Positions 22,175 through 34,650 of a DNA stretch of 64,000 nt are shown here, in pieces. Numbering within the stretch: the stretch's first letter is position 1; each line of letters opens with the position of its first letter. The stretch comes from Batillaria attramentaria (Eukaryota; Mollusca; Gastropoda; Batillariidae), in contig JACVVK020000317.1 of NCBI GenBank assembly GCA_018292915.2, forward strand, positions 585,001 to 649,000. The letters run 5' to 3'. The translations under genes and the position numbers were made by a program. A model generated the notes under the pieces. That model was not told the DNA's origin. It saw only the letters and a program-made list of their open reading frames with translations, and did not search any database.

Positions 22175-22410
22175 GTACCACGTGAGTCGCCACAAGAACA
22201 GAGTACCACGTGAGTGGGTGGGTGGGTGTTTGGGGGTTTAACGTCCTTTTCCACCACATAGGGTGATATCAAAGACGGGGCAACGATAAAAAAGCCAGCA
22301 CTAATATCTGGCCTCAGCCGGGATCGAACTCACGACCCGAGCGTTAGTAGTCCAACGCTCTACCATTCGACCACCCCAGCTCCCCGTACCACGTGAGTCG
22401 CCACAAGAAC
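22175..22410. repeat. 28-bp tandem duplication split by SINE A
   Basis: GTACCACGTGAGTCGCCACA AGAAC occurs at 22175 and again from 22386, with the second unit interrupted by the SINE A insertion. Confidence 0.8.
22216..22385 (-). mobile_element. SINE A, full length with 13-bp TSD
   Basis: A complete minus-strand copy. The TSD GTACCACGTGAGT is at 22203-22215 and 22386-22398. The target site was already part of a 28-bp tandem duplication (another copy at 22175-22187). Confidence 0.93.
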
Positions 22411-23019
22411 GAGGCCAAAGGGGAAATGGAGACTGGCACATTTTACCAGAGTCTTAATTACCGCCACTGTCAACAAAAGCGGGCGTGTACTTGGCAAAAC
22501 TGCCTGCGCAGAAATAAAAGTACAAGTAGCACTAAAAGTTTAACTGCTGCAACATTTCACTTTATTCTTTATTTCACATGCGGTGACTTAAAGGATACAG
22601 TTTTGGTTTAAACAGATTGTTTCACTGGAGAAAGTACAGAAAAACAGTTTGAGCATAAACAAGACGTACTTGTAGCATGCTCACACAGGATACAGTTTTA
22701 TTACTTTGAGACGCTCCCCACGGGGAAACGCACGTGAAACAGCGGGAGGGAGTTTTTATTGCAGTGGAGAAAGCAAGGGCGGATTGTGAAACAGCGGGCA
22801 ACAATCAGAAACCTGAACTCTACGTCACATTGTCAGCAAAACAAACAAAAAGCCCACCATTACGGCATCAGCCGGGTCGTGCTGAATGTCTTCGGACTGT
22901 GGCGATTTGAGTCAAGGATCTGACTAAAGCAGCTAAAGAATTTCACTTTACTATGATTATTATTATTATTATTATTGGCAGAGAGAGTGGGGCAGACAGA
23001 CATACAGACGGACAGGGTG
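22411..23019. other. Unassigned
   Basis: (ATT)n at 22957-22976; otherwise nothing seen. Confidence 0.55.
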
Positions 23020-23050
23020 AGTGGGTGGGTGTTTGGGGGTTTAACGTCCG
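23020..23050 (-). mobile_element. SINE A 3' tip fragment
   Basis: Only the last ~30 bases (GTGGGTGGGTGTTTGGGGGT then TTAACGTCC) remain, running into (GACA)n on both sides. Confidence 0.6.
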
Positions 23051-23111
23051 ACAGACAGACAGACAGAGTCAGACAGACAGAGACAGGGAGTCTACCACAC
23101 ACTTTTCAAAG

Positions 23112-23255
23112 GCGGATGGGGTGGATAGATGTTTGGGAGTTTAACGTCCTTTTCCACCACGTAAGGGCGATAGCAAAGACGGGGCAACGAGGAAAAGGCC
23201 AACATAAATATTTGGGACCAGCCGGGATTCGAACTCATGACCCAAGCATTGAGAG
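23112..23255 (-). mobile_element. SINE A truncated at the anticodon-loop position, 12-bp TSD
   Basis: A minus-strand copy whose 5' end stops at the TCTCAATGC position of the tRNA head. The exact TSD CACTTTTCAAAG (23100-23111, 23256-23267) abuts the truncated end, so truncation happened during insertion. Confidence 0.9.
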
Positions 23256-23267
23256 CACTTTTCAAAG

Positions 23268-24224
23268 TCATACCCCTAAGTATTTTGACGAACAGTGAGT
23301 CAAGTCGTCTGTATTGCGCGGCGTTAAGCCCTAACGAACTAACGAACTAACTAACTAACTAACCAACTCATGTCGTCTGTCGTGGCTTTTTGTTGACACT
23401 GAAGACCTTTAATGAAGGGCATTGTGCAGGGCCTCTCTCTACAACTGTGGGCATTAAAGCCCGGGTCTCTTTGCAGAGTTTGCTGAAACGCATGGCCTGT
23501 CGCGCCATACAACCCCCATACTAAAGGCGGGACAGAGGACGGTAATGACTTAACCCCCTATCTATCTCTGTCCCCCTAACCTCTACTCCACAACCGAGAT
23601 TCTCTCCCCTAAGACGTTGCCTCCATGCCATGCGCACATGAAAAGGGAGCCGAATTTAACTTTAAGCCATCGTTCGTCCATTTCGTGAACCATACGGGTT
23701 GGTGGCGTGATCAGTTGTTTATCGACTACGGGCACATTACCCTGCTCCGGCTTTTCTTTACAATGAGCGCTGATAACTGCCGGCATCAAGCTGCGAATTG
23801 AAACGGGATGGAATGGTCGTTAATCTGAATGGCATCAGGGGCGGAATTTCGTGTAACAAGTACGGAAACGTTACCCAGGTTTGGTTTTTCCTTTCAAAGA
23901 ACACTGGAAACTTGAATCAACAGTCAGTGAGAGAGCTGCGGGGTTGAGACGGAACGGAGCAGTCGCCATTACTCAAGAAGCCACCTCAACATCCGGGCTG
24001 TTTAATAGAGACGAGTTTGTGTTTGAGTGTCGGGTGCAAATGTATTTCGCTCTGGCCTTTTCAAACAAGGGGAACTTTGTGAGAGCGCGCTGAGAATGGC
24101 CGCTCTTCCCCTTTTCAACCTGCAGCGAACGTCAGATTAGCTTGATCATTCAGATCAGATCTCTCCGGGAGACACAGCAGAACCTAAAAGTCATCATTTG
24201 CCATCTTTAGAATGTCAATGAAGC
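23268..24224. other. Unassigned
   Basis: GCGCGGCGTTAAGCCCTAAC with (GAACTAAC)n at 23316-23370 resembles the 3' half of mini-retroposon D. The rest is unassigned. Confidence 0.5.
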
Positions 24225-24832
24225 GGTCGGTAATCTCGTGCTGAAAAACAAACTTTTGCAACAAGTGCCACGAGAGGTCAGATTCGAGTCACAAAGTAGT
24301 TCAGCCTCTGGTCTGTGGTGCCGTTCATTTGGGCCGATCGTAGAAGGTTCTTACCGGGTAATCCGGGGCCCCTCCACCTCGCTTTGACCCCCGATTCCCA
24401 CCTCCCCCTCCTCCCCCGCTTTGGATATTTTCAGCCCACAAAATTAACCCTTTCACTGCCGCCGTCGCAGCATTTCATGAATCGCGCCGGTAGCCTCACT
24501 GTCAAATTAGTTAAAAATGGTAAATCTAGACTTTGCAGTAGTTGGGGGAAAAAAGCTCTCTGGATGCAGTATAGGTTTTGATTCCTGTTGCCAGCAGAGT
24601 GGCGTGAAGAGATGTTATCCCTGAGTGAACCCAAACGCCTCTGGCAGTGAAAGGGTTAAAGATAAATGCAATTCTGAATTCCGAAACTTAAATAGCGGAA
24701 GCTGACCCTTTGCACCACGCGACTGTAACGCGCTGATGTCCCATGTGTGAGAGAAGGCGCGTGATTCATGTGAGCGTACGTGTTGGGTCCGAAGTGCAAA
24801 CCACTACACTAGGGGAGCCGGTAATATTTCTT
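24225..24832 (+). mobile_element. SINE C, second copy, interrupted and chimeric
   Basis: Similarity to 17053-17453 runs from the head (GTCGGTAATCTCGTGC) through CGTTCATTTGGGCCGATCGT and GATAAATGCAATTCTGAATT to GATTCATGTGAGCGTACGTG. A 208-bp MITE interrupts it at 24448-24655. Its last part switches at 24786 to a SINE B head sequence before an (ATT)-rich tail. Confidence 0.75.
24448..24655. mobile_element. piggyBac-like MITE in SINE C
   Basis: It starts CCCTTTCACTGCC and ends with the exact complement GGCAGTGAAAGGG, flanked by TTAA on both sides (24444-24447, 24656-24659). CC[C/T] TIRs with a TTAA target are the hallmark of piggyBac elements. At 208 bp without a frame it is non-autonomous. The intact SINE C copy at about 17229 shows the empty site. 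Confidence 0.85.
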
Positions 24833-25440
24833 ATTATCATTATTAACACTATGCCAACCAGCAAGGTTGCGTTTCCTTTGGGTCCACTCCTCAGTGCGGC
24901 TCATGCGTCATCAGTCAGCGCTAGCGCCCACTTAGCGGTCAAAATAATACGCAAATTGCTGCCGAGAGCACAAACAAAATCCGAATTTATATTAACAACA
25001 GGCCACCTAGCAAAATTCATGCATTTTGCACGCAAACGGTCACTGTTGGTGATTTTCTGTTTTGAGGGCTCGGCGAATGTCCGCCCTGTACGTAGTGTTT
25101 TACAGTGACGTCGACCCACCCTGTGCCCTATCGAGGACGCAATGTCAGAGTAATCGCCCCTCATCCTCGGCCCTGTGGCACAGAGGTCCTGATTCATTTG
25201 TTTCATCAGTCGCAACCTGCTGTGTTGGCTGTACGTGCAGCAACGGCGGCAACACTGAATACATTTTCTCTGTTTCTATGTGTAACATGCATGAAGTGAC
25301 ACCGGTTTCGGAAATACGTGTTTTCAGAAACAGTTTCATTTCGTGCTTTCTTTTGAGAAACTGTTGCCCGTGTAACGTCGCCTTTAGCATCCAGTCCCCC
25401 CCCCCCCCCCCCCGTGTGTCTATTAGTTCCACGTAGTCTG
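24833..25440. other. Unassigned
   Basis: Poly-C at 25397-25413. Overlapping frames on both strands show no recognisable domain. Confidence 0.55.
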
Positions 25441-25957
25441 TAATGGACGACCCCACTCCTGTCAATCAAAAGGGCCGAGCCCCCAGAATTTAGCTAATCG
25501 CGTCACGCGGCATGATGAGTACAACACATGGCAAGGTATGGCAAACTCTTTGCCAGACACAACAACGAGGGAGGCACGCGAACTTTGATATGACTGAAAC
25601 ACGGATGGGTTTGTTTGGGAGTTTAACGTCCTTTTCCACCACACACGGGTGATATCAAAGATCAGGGCAACGATGAAAAAGCCAGCACAAATACTTGGCC
25701 CCAGCCGGGATCGAACTCACGACCCGAGCATTAGAAGTCCAACGCTCTACCATTCGACCACCCCGGCTCCCGACTGAAACACGGAAAGAAGGCAGTGAGT
25801 AGTTGTCATTTGAAGGAACAGACGACTACGTCACTCTTTTTCATCTTAATATCACCCCCCCACCTTTTCCTAAATAATGACGTCATGGACGTACTGTGTT
25901 TTGCCAATGCACAGCAGAGTAAATGGGCGGGGCTTTGGTCTGGAGTCGTCTATTAGT
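25441..25957 (-). mobile_element. MITE E copy 2, interrupted by SINE A
   Basis: TAATGGACGACCCCACTCCT at the left and GGAGTCGTCTATTA at the right are the TIRs. The copy is split by the SINE at 25606-25771 plus its TSD. AATGACGTCATGG is conserved. Confidence 0.8.
25606..25771 (-). mobile_element. SINE A, full length with 14-bp TSD, nested in MITE E
   Basis: A complete minus-strand copy. GACTGAAACACGGA is at 25592-25605 and 25772-25785. Removing the SINE and one TSD restores a continuous MITE E copy. Confidence 0.94.
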
Positions 25958-26248
25958 GTGCATTATCAGGTTTGTCAAAACGCCTCATGGAACTGTGAGC
26001 AATATGGAGGTTCCTGCTAAGAACTGTTTACCGGAGTTCCTTTCAGAGAATACAAATATTTCTCCGAAAGACTCACCACTTGCCAGGCTACCACGGGTCG
26101 TGGTTCATTAACAAACGATTATTCGCAGCGGACACTTAGAGTGGGTCTATGGTGGGTTTATATTAATCACCTGTGCTGGAGAACATCTTGTTTACTCAGT
26201 CTTGATTCGGTGTCTTTTCTACTTGGATCGTTTCTTGTTTTCTTCAAT

Positions 26249-26289
<41 letters not shown>

Positions 26290-26707
26290 GCAACGGCTGA
26301 TTGAAAATCAATCATTGTTTGGTTAAGTCACTTACACTGGAAAAGTTCGTTCTCTCTCTCTCTCTCTCTCTCGTGTAGCAACGGCTGCTTGAAAATTAAT
26401 CACTGTTTGGTTAAATCACTTCCGCTGGAAAAGTTTGTCCGTTCTCCTCTCTCTCTCTCTCTCTCTCTCGATTCGGAATGTTTCAAAACTTCAAAAAGAT
26501 TTGACATAGGTCAAAATGATTTCTCTAAATTTCAACATGATTTGCCGTAGTTCAAAATTCAAGATAAGCCGACACCTGTCTTACTGACCATCGCATCGAT
26601 CTTCACCGGTTTGGGCGGAAGTTGTTTCGTGTAGTTTTGGCTATTTGCACGTCGCGCACAACATCGACATACCATGTTGTCTGTCGCTGGCGACATTACC
26701 CTGCTGT
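25958..26707. other. Unassigned plus (CT)n duplication
   Basis: Contains the 26251-26469 array; the rest is unassigned. Confidence 0.55.
26251..26469. repeat. ~100-bp tandem duplication with (CT)n
   Basis: GTAGCAACGGCTGATTGAAA…GGTTAAGTCACTT…CTGGAAAAGTTCGTT plus (CT)n is present twice, with a third (CT)n closing the array. The unit resembles the 3'-end module O. Confidence 0.8.
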
Positions 26708-26720
26708 CCCAAACCTATAC

Positions 26721-26896
26721 GGGGAGCCGGGGTGGTCGAATGGTAGAGCGTTGGACTTCTAATGCTCGGGTCGTGAGTTCGATCCCGGCTGGGGCCAAAT
26801 ATTTGTGCTGGTTTTTTCATCGTTGCCCCGTCTTTGATATCACCCTATGTGGTGGAAAAGGATGTTAAACCCCCAAACACACACCCACCCACCCAC
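26721..26896 (+). mobile_element. SINE A, full length with 13-bp TSD
   Basis: Head, body and (CACC)n tail are complete. The TSD CCCAAACCTATAC is at 26708-26720 and 26897-26909. TTCTAATG subfamily. Confidence 0.94.
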
Positions 26897-26909
26897 CCCA
26901 AACCTATAC

Positions 26910-27625
26910 GCCAGTAATCCTTTCAGTCTTCTTATGCTCGAATGCGCATCACATGAAGGTGAATCCATGTAAGTCGGGGTTTTACCCTAGTTAACTTCAC
27001 ACTACACAATCAATGGATTACTAAGCTCAATGAAGTATTACGCAAATATGGCTTACACGGAGCAGTTCCAGTGTTAATTGTACAAGTAACGGGAGACGTT
27101 TTGTGAAAATCTGTCTTGCTGTTAGCTTGCCAAAAGTCAAAGCAACGCCCACGTTCATTCAAACAAACTCCGCTGCAATCGTGCCGGTTTTCCATTTCTG
27201 TCTGCTCCCACGTGTCTCCATCTTTCACTCTAAGCAGGGGACATAACTCTTTACAGCCCCCGAGCCCAACTATCCCCTACCCACCACACAATAAAACTGG
27301 TTAGAAAGGAACAAGCCACTACACACCAGTAGGAGCCACTATCACGCAAGGCGTGGACCTTCCCCGCTCGGCCCGAGACCGCTGCAGACTGCATGACAGT
27401 GGTTTGAAGTGGCTTATAGTGATCCGAAGATTTCAAGTAAATTGCCATTTTTGGCATGGGCTCTTACGAGATAAGCTGAATGTTACCAACACTAACGGTT
27501 ACAGCAGATTTGATAGGCCATCGGTACCGCGATTTCGCCGCAACAGGTTCGAGTCTATCTCGCGAGAGGCCAAATTCATACACGCTTTTTCCCGGTACCG
27601 CGTTCTTTGAAATTACAATCCGGGG
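26910..27625. other. Unassigned
   Basis: Nothing recognised on either strand. Confidence 0.55.
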
Positions 27626-27992
27626 GGAGCCGCGATAGCTGATTGATAGAACGTTGGACTTTCAATGCTTGGGTCGTGAGTTGGAATCCCGGCTAGGGCC
27701 AAATATTAAATAGTTTGTGCTGGTGTTTTTTGTTTTTTTTTTTTTTCAATTCAATTCAATTCAAAATACTTTATTGTCTGTTTAAGAGAGACTCTAAAAG
27801 CAAAAAATCGTCTTTGAACTCACCTGATGCTCTGTCACAGATAAGATAAAATACAGTCATTAAAGATCTTGGTATAAAAACATAAAGACAATAAAATAGG
27901 GTTAAACGTTGAGGTCAAACAAAACTTCAGGACAATTTAAAACAAGTAATCATACATAATGTCAAACTCTAACACTGTTTAACAAGAAAAAC

Positions 27993-28045
<53 letters not shown>

Positions 28046-28140
28046 CTCTCTTTTTTCCTCGTCGCCCCGTCTTTGGTGTTGCCCATGCGTGGTGGAAATC
28101 ACAATCATGGTGGATAGAAGACCTTAAGCCTAACCAACAT
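27626..28140 (+). mobile_element. SINE A split by a nested insertion
   Basis: The 5' half (27626-27745: GGAGCCGCGATAGCTGATTG through GGGCCAAATATT) and 3' half (28050-28140: CTCGTCGCCCCGTCTTTGGT through GACCTTAAGCC) match family A. They are separated by about 300 bp holding a minus-strand retroposon end and a (CT)n tract. Confidence 0.75.
27748..28042 (-). mobile_element. Retroposon 3' end with (GAATT)n tail, nested in SINE A
   Basis: On the minus strand the 3' end reads ACAATAAAGTATTTTGAATT followed by further GAATT units. This AATAAA-plus-pentanucleotide tail is typical of non-LTR or SINE 3' ends. About 240 bp of A/T-rich sequence and a 49-bp (CT)n lie upstream of it. Confidence 0.55.
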
Positions 28141-28168
28141 CACCTCCTCCCCCCCCCCCCCCCCCCGC

Positions 28169-28237
28169 AGCCGCGAATTAGTCTTTGTGGCTTGCGCGGC
28201 TTTAAGCCCTAAAAACTCACTCACTCACTCACTCACT
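28169..28237 (+). mobile_element. Mini-retroposon D, ~69 bp, apparent TSD
   Basis: It reads AGCCGCGAATTAGTC…TTGCGCGGCTTTAAGCCC then AAAAACTCACTCACTC. GCCGCG and CGCGGC pair as a 6-bp stem. C(n)GC flanks on both sides fit a TSD in poly-C. It has the ends of the palindromic element and nothing between. Confidence 0.6.
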
Positions 28238-28251
28238 CCCCCCCCCCCCGC

Positions 28252-28618
28252 CCCACCATCAGCCAGATATATCTTTCAATATAACTCAGATACAGATGGT
28301 TTATTGCATAGGCATTCTGCCCATTCGCAAAGGGATAGTGGGGCGGGGTCAACAACAATGATCCAAGAGAACGTGCAACAAGTTTTCCAAATATGCATAC
28401 AGTAACATGGACATTGTGACGATTAACATGACGTGGATACTGCACATCATTCAAAAGGCTCCTGTAATAGGCAATTTAAAAAAAATATATATAATTAATT
28501 GTTTGATTCCCAAACATGTATCATCCACCAAAACTCAACACACAGGTGAACTGTCACATTAGAAGCACATCGCTGTCAGCGATCTAAATAGTGACACACA
28601 GGTGTCGAACGAACATTC
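28252..28618. other. Unassigned
   Basis: Nothing recognised. Confidence 0.55.
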
Positions 28619-28632
28619 AAGAACCTCTCTTT

Positions 28633-29133
28633 TACCGGCCCCCGTAGTGTAGTGGTTAGCACTTCGGATCATGGACCGGGAGACCCGGGTTCGAATCCCA
28701 GCCGAGGCAAGCGGGATTTTTTATACCTAGGTCGGCTCCTACCCAGAGCGAGTGTGCTATGGGCCCAATGGGGAGGCTGTTGCCACACAGCCGAGATTCA
28801 CCCACTTCACGGGTGCGACTTTGGGGGTGCTTCCCTTGGTATGACGCGTCTTATGATGTGGATGATTACACGGCCGGCACCGCAGGTGCCGTAGTTCCCG
28901 GGCCTGGTTAATGCCGGGATATTTATGACAGGAAGCGTGGAATGCGGCCCTGTCCCGCAGTCCCAAACCACATGGACCTCCATAGCATCATCTTACTATC
29001 ATCCTCATCTCCATCATCATGCATAATAAAAATTGTCCCAGCTTCCGAGTCCTCCGTGGGTTCCACCCCTGACCTGGGAGGAACACCACTGGAGCTGGCA
29101 AAGAGTTGGGGCAGCAAAAAATAAAAAATAAAA
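28633..29133 (+). mobile_element. SINE B, complete, 14-bp TSD
   Basis: The tRNA-like head (CCCCCGTAGTGTAGTGGTTA, GCACTTCGG; B-box GGGTTCGAATCCC) is followed by a ~400-bp body (GGCTGTTGCCACACAGCC, TTCCCGGGCCTGGTTAATG, CTGGCAAAGAGTTGGGGCAG) and an A-rich tail with AAAAAAT units. The exact TSD AAGAACCTCTCTTT is at 28619-28632 and 29134-29147. This is the reference copy for the family in this window. Confidence 0.93.
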
Positions 29134-29147
29134 AAGAACCTCTCTTT

Positions 29148-31067
<1,920 letters not shown>

Positions 31068-31077
31068 TAATTTGTTA

Positions 31078-31491
31078 TGGAGGACAACAAAGACGATGCA
31101 GCAGAAGATCCAGACATTTCTCAACACCTGTCTGAGGCGCATCTTCAACATCCGATGGCCAGAGAAGATCCGGAACGAAGAGCTGTGGGAGCGAGCAGGG
31201 CAGGAACCAGCGACCAAGCAGATCCTGCGGAGGAAGTGGGGCTGGATTGGACACACCCTCAGGAAGCCAGCATCCAGCACCACACGCCAAGCCCTGACAT
31301 GGAACCCACAGGGGAAAAGGAAGAGAGGCCGGCCTCGCAACAGCTGGAGGCGGGACACTGAGGCAGAGTTATATAAGCAGGGGACCAACTGGACTGGAGT
31401 GGCAAGAATAGCCAAGAAGAGAGTGCGATGGCGAAGGGTTGTCGATGGCCTATGCTCCACGTGGAGCCAGGGGCCTAAGTAAGTAAGTAAG
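31078..31491 (+). mobile_element. 5'-truncated LINE, C-terminal end of ORF2, with TSD
   Basis: An open frame (31078 to TAA at 31480-31482) encodes about 134 residues typical of the region C-terminal to the reverse transcriptase in non-LTR elements: a LRRIFNIRWPEKIRNEELW stretch, RRKWGWIGHTLRK, a basic GKRKRGRPRNSWRRD segment and a terminal RVRWRRVV..LCS. The tail is (AAGT)n at 31477-31491. The copy is flanked by a perfect 10-bp TSD, TAATTTGTTA, at 31068-31077 and 31492-31501. It is a dead-on-arrival insertion: the endonuclease and catalytic RT domains are missing. The intact frame suggests it is recent. The clade is probably RTE-like, which I cannot confirm. Confidence 0.85.
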
Positions 31492-31501
31492 TAATTTGTT
31501 A

Positions 31502-32463
31502 AAGAACTGATTTAAAGAAAGAGTTCTGGCAGATAAACAGCCCTTATTAGAAAGAGGAGCAAGCCAAATTCTTCTTTTGCAACCAAGTTAAGTAAACAGT
31601 AAACTTAACATATCGTAACTTTCTTATCTTCTCTTTCACACCAAGAAATCGAAATCCAGAAACAGCAGCATCAAGCTTTCCGTTTTCAAATGTGAGTAGC
31701 ACTGAAACAGGACACATCCTTGGATTTTGTTTTGCCGGTCAGTGTAAAAGAAATGGACCGTTTTACAACTGTTTTTAAACAAATAGCTTTCAGTTCGGAG
31801 AGCAATCGCAGACACTTCTTAATCAAATCTCCCCCACCCCTCTCTGCTGTTTGACTAACCTCGAGGAGAACGTAGCATAGGAAAAACAAAAAACAAAACA
31901 AAAACACAAACACAAAAGCCGTGATTCTTTTCAAGGCGAGGTAGATCTTTAAAGAGAATCACAAGATAATCGACGGCGACTTTGCATTTTTTTCCCCCTC
32001 CCTCCCTGAGATAGACAACAGATTTGAATCTCATGAATGTGACATCAGGTTTGGGACTAGCTACACAAACAAGACGCCCTGCCGGTCTGCAAATACTGGC
32101 ACCTTAGAAACGGCAGTCGGCGGCTGTCTGCGTTTGTTACAATGGTTTATATTACCCGCCCACGTGACTCGCTGAGTGGGCTATTATCTGATACAGCCCC
32201 GACAACATTGCTCCCAGAATCAGTCGCTTGCTGTTGATCTGCTGGAAGCGTTTACCAACGGAAACAGTATAATGTTCCCAGGAACATGGAGGGCTTAGTG
32301 CCGGCTGACAGCGGCTTTCACACAACCGGAATAAAAGCGCACGCGTTTCCGCTGTACTGATGCACTCGTGAAGCGTTTTCACTACTGTGCTAGAAAATCA
32401 AAAGAGAAGTTCCGTGTTTGGAAAAACCGCTTGGAACTGTGACATTTATCTCTGCACATGCTG

Positions 32464-32550
<87 letters not shown>

Positions 32551-33361
32551 GGATATTTTAACAGTACGTTTTAAACATGTTTACTGCGTGACACATTGCA
32601 TACTTCAATACAAAAGATAGCGTTTTACCAGCTCGGAGCTTATGCTATGCTCAGTGGACAGAAAGTTCAAATGCTACCAATGGCAGCTGACAAGAACAAA
32701 TTACTTGAAGGAGAGAGAGAGAGAGGGGGGGGGGGAGCGAGAGAGAGAGGTGGGGGGGGGAGGTCTTAGTGTGTGTGCGTTAGTCATAACGTTTTCTTCC
32801 CCCTCGCTGTAGGCTTCTGAAGTTGTTCTTTGCGGTGTGGCGGGAATGAATTATAGTGCAAAAAAAGAGAGAGAATAATATTATCAATATCGGCAATACC
32901 GGTATAATATTTCAGTGTAACGGTGTCCTTTCCTTCTGCTGAAATGCTCTCTGTCGTACTTTGTTTTGTTTTTTGTTGTTTTTTGTTGGTTTTTTTGTTT
33001 GTTTGTTTTTTGTTGTTTTTTTTGTTGTTGTTGTTGTTGTTTTTTTTTTTTTTTTTTTTTGGGGGGGGGGGGGGGGTTGACAGGCTGTGCTGACATTCTG
33101 CCTACGGATGGAAACCAAAACGCACAGAACGACAGACGGAACAGGGGTCACATCAAGTTTGTTTTACAGCCTAAGGTGTCTGTGAGGAGAAAGAATACAA
33201 AAACCAAGACTGCAGCTGTCTGATTGTATTTGAACACCAAAACTACAAATTTCAAGTTGGGGTTTTTTGTTTGTTTGTTTTTTTTTAAAGAGTCCGGATG
33301 CTCAGGCTTCATGTCTTACGACAGCAAAGTAGTAGAAATCGCACGAGATTGTCACATATCA
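31502..33361. other. Unassigned, ~1.9 kb
   Basis: TTTTCAAATGTGAGTAGCAC at 31683-31702 is a weak singleton of the 55385 unit. T/G homopolymers at 32960-33076. No gene. Confidence 0.55.
32468..32548. repeat. (GA)n(GACA)n microsatellite
   Basis: GA run passing into ACAG tetramers. Confidence 0.96.
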
Positions 33362-33680
33362 AACAGACGACTCCACTCGACAAGCTCTGAGGCCACAGTC
33401 CGCCTCTTTTACTCTGCTGTGTACGACGTCCATCACGTCATTGTTTGGGGAAAGGGGTGATTTCAAGATGAAAGAGACTGACGTCATGATTTTTTTCCTC
33501 AAATGACGTCAACACACTTATTGCTTTCTTTCCATGTTCTAGTCAGATCAAACTACACGTGCTTCCCTCTTTGTAGTGTCTGGCAAAACGTTTGCCAGAC
33601 CGTGCCATGCGTTGTGGTCATTATGCCGCGGGACGCGATTGGCTGAATTCTGGGGACTCGGCCCTTGACATTATCAAAGA
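33362..33680 (+). mobile_element. MITE E copy 3, right end lost
   Basis: It starts ACAGACGACTCCACTCGAC and matches copy 1 through GGGACGCGATTGGCTGAATT. The right TIR is replaced by AAAGAAAAACGGGG. Confidence 0.72.
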
Positions 33681-33836
33681 AAAACGGGGAGGGAGGCGGG
33701 GGGGGGGGGGGGACGTGGTTTGGTACGAACGAAAGTGCCCATCATCACCTCGCCTCACGCCCCCCCCCTCCCCCCGACAAACACGCACGCACGCACACAC
33801 TCACGCACGTACGTACGCCACACATGATGTGAAAAG

Positions 33837-33851
33837 TGTGTGTGCGCGCGT

Positions 33852-33908
<57 letters not shown>

Positions 33909-34030
33909 GGAGTTTAACGTCCTTTTCCACCACATAAGGGTGATATCAAAGACGGGCCAACGAGAAAAAAGACCTTCACAAATATTTGGCCCCAACCGGC
34001 GGGATTGGAACTCACGCCCCGAGCATTGAG
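33837..34030 (-). mobile_element. SINE A truncated at the anticodon loop, with long (TG)n tail and 13-bp TSD
   Basis: The TSD ATGATGTGAAAAG (33824-33836, 34031-34043) encloses both the SINE body and a (TG)n tract of about 55 bases, so the microsatellite is part of the insertion. The 5' end stops at the CTCAATGC position. Confidence 0.92.
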
Positions 34031-34389
34031 ATGATGTGAAAAGCAGGTGGTTACATAGCCATGGATGCGTAGAAACTTCACCGTTACTGCCAGGAGCTAA
34101 AAAATCATGCCGCAAAAACAGAAATTGCTTACGTGCACCGATAGAAAGAACACAACACAAAACAGATGCCACCGTCTCCGAAATAGTTACAAGACATCTG
34201 GCGGTCGTCTGCAGAAGAAAGTGACTGACCGCCGGATTTCAGCAGGCTGTTCCCCCCAAAGTGAGACTGCATGGACGTGTGTTCCCCAAGGACATGAATA
34301 ACGGGTGATCTGTTGTCGTAAATTTGGTTTACCTTAATGTTTTCGTTGTTCTAGTCAAGATTAAAGCGTTCACCTTAGTTCGTACACTA

Positions 34390-34640
34390 CAAACACTATA
34401 GACTAGAATTTGTAGCACAGAATAGGAAAAACACGGTTGGAAATTATCTGCCCGTGGCCAATCCAAGTTCGTGGCAGCAGGGAGCAAGAAAGCAACATGG
34501 AAACGAAGAAGAACCTGAAAAGGAATACGTCCTACTGTTGAAACGTTGTTTTCGCGCATCATGCGTTGATGTACGATCTTGCGGTGAAAATTTGTACCAG
34601 CCGCCATCAGTCAACAATACAGTCCCCAAAGTTCCCCCCC
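34390..34640 (+). repeat. Dispersed repeat F, copy 2
   Basis: AACACGGTTGGAAATTATCT, GCAGCAGGGAGCAAGAAAGC, GATCTTGCGGTGAAAATTTG. It ends at poly-C before a SINE A copy. Confidence 0.75.
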
Positions 34641-34650
34641 CCCCCCCCCC

